This document shows, in pieces, positions 5,425-6,253 of a stretch of 6,253 nt of DNA. The notes under the pieces were generated by a model. That model was not told the origin of the DNA. It did no database searches and worked only from the letters and a program-made list of their open reading frames with translations. Source of the stretch: Lachnospiraceae bacterium. GTDB taxonomy: Bacteria; Bacillota; Clostridia; Lachnospirales; Lachnospiraceae. The stretch spans positions 1 through 6,253 of the forward strand of contig CAADTP010000042.1 of the NCBI GenBank assembly GCA_900751995.1. The letters run 5' to 3'. Each line of letters starts with the position of its first letter. The stretch's first letter is position 1. The position numbers and the translations under genes are program-made.

Positions 5425-6253
5425 TTAAAGCCCTTCCGCACCTGCAACAATCTCCGTGATCTCCTGCGTGATGCTGGCCTGTCGTGCTCTGTTGTAATAC
5501 AGATTCAATTTATCGATCATCTCTTCTGCATTACTTGTCGCAGCATCCATAGCCATACGTCTGGCTGCAAGTTCACTTGCTGTACTCTCACATACACCAC
5601 CGTAAACAAGTCCCGCCAGATATTCCGGAACAATAGCGTCAAACACAACCTCTGCATTCGGCTCATAGAGGATCAGATTTTTCGTATCTACTCTGCCGCC
5701 GCTTTCTTCTCTGATATCTGTCATCGGAAGTATGGAAAATACATCCGGCTGCTGAGAAAGCATCGATGCAAAAACGGTATAACATAATTCGACATGCCCA
5801 AATGTTCCCTTGCGGAATTCTTCACAAAGCAGATTCGCTATTTCAAAACAGTCCGCCACCGAAATACCTGCAATCTCCGCAAAACGGTCTGTCAGGCATT
5901 CCACACCTCTCTGTCTGAAATATTCTACTGCCTTCTTTCCAATCGGCAGAACCACATAGTCCTTACCTTCGGCTGCCGCCTCCAGATATTTAAAGAGATT
6001 AGCATTGTATCCTCCCGCCAGACCTCTGTCACCGGCGATCACCACATAACAGCAACGGGGATTCGATGACTCTCTGGCATATACGGAGGAAAAATCCGTG
6101 TTTTCTCTTGCAATGTCCTTCAGTGTATCATGCAGTTCTGTAAAGTACGGACGACAGGTTTCTGCACGTTCCTTTGCCTTACGCAGTTTGGAGGATGCAA
6201 CAAGCTCCATGGCCTTGGTAATCTGCATCGTACTCTGTACGCTTTTGATACGC
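5425..6253 (-). CDS. atpG: ATP synthase F1 gamma subunit, start cut off by window edge
   Basis: Gamma is the central rotating shaft of the F1F0 ATP synthase. It turns inside the alpha3-beta3 head and couples ion flow through the membrane ring to ATP synthesis. The frame is open to the window edge. Upstream of the first visible Met (6228) it reads RIKSVQST, running straight into MQITKAMELVASSKL, which is the classic N-terminal helix of gamma. That internal Met is therefore not the start, and the real one should lie roughly eight to ten codons beyond the window. Other family marks are AGDRGLAGGYN in the Rossmann-like middle domain and the C-terminal helix YYNRARQASITQEITEIV, where the last two conserved helices form the coiled-coil shaft. 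About 275 residues are visible, so the full length would be about 285, normal for the family. It is followed after 32 bases by atpD, the usual operon order. The identification is secure. Confidence 0.97.
   Translation of the reverse strand, partial: RIKSVQSTMQITKAMELVASSKLRKAKERAETCRPYFTELHDTLKDIARENTDFSSVYARESSNPRCCYVVIAGDRGLAGGYNANLFKYLEAAAEGKDYVVLPIGKKAVEYFRQRGVECLTDRFAEIAGISVADCFEIANLLCEEFRKGTFGHVELCYTVFASMLSQQPDVFSILPMTDIREESGGRVDTKNLILYEPNAEVVFDAIVPEYLAGLVYGGVCESTASELAARRMAMDAATSNAEEMIDKLNLYYNRARQASITQEITEIVAGAEGL

Overview
All six genes in this window read leftwards (minus strand). In transcription order they are the end of an F-type ATP synthase operon (atpG, atpD, atpC), a cardiolipin synthase gene (cls), and a two-gene cassette coding for a NifH-like iron protein and a nitrogenase-component-1-like protein. 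Moderate G+C, strong AGGAGG-type ribosome binding sites, tight gene packing and the protein style suggest a Gram-positive anaerobe of the Clostridia. A gut Lachnospiraceae-type bacterium is my best guess, but this is inference from general character and not from a marker gene.

Layout from right to left. Positions 6253-5425 hold atpG, which lacks its first few codons because the window ends. Positions 5392-3998 hold atpD and 3985-3584 hold atpC, with short gaps and good ribosome binding sites. A strong rho-independent terminator at 3577-3544 closes the operon. Next comes a probable promoter with an extended -10 element and an inverted repeat lying over it, then cls (3432-1873). A 69-base gap without a convincing terminator leads to the NifH-like gene (1803-1042). 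Its TGA stop overlaps the ATG of the component-1-like gene (1045-56) as ATGA. The last 55 bases contain no gene start. No stretch longer than 300 bases lacks a gene.

The ATP synthase genes encode the catalytic head, central stalk and regulatory subunit of the enzyme that couples ion flow to ATP. Cls makes cardiolipin in the same membrane. The most interesting part is the nitrogenase-like pair. The iron protein keeps every residue expected for an ATP-driven [4Fe-4S] electron donor. The component-1 partner is short, lacks the first P-cluster cysteine, lacks the FeMo-cofactor cysteine in my recalled alignment, and ends before the region of the cofactor histidine. No nitrogenase cofactor assembly gene is visible. 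The pair is therefore unlikely to be a true nitrogenase. It is more likely one of the poorly characterised nitrogenase-like reductases, or a remnant if the component-1 gene is truncated.
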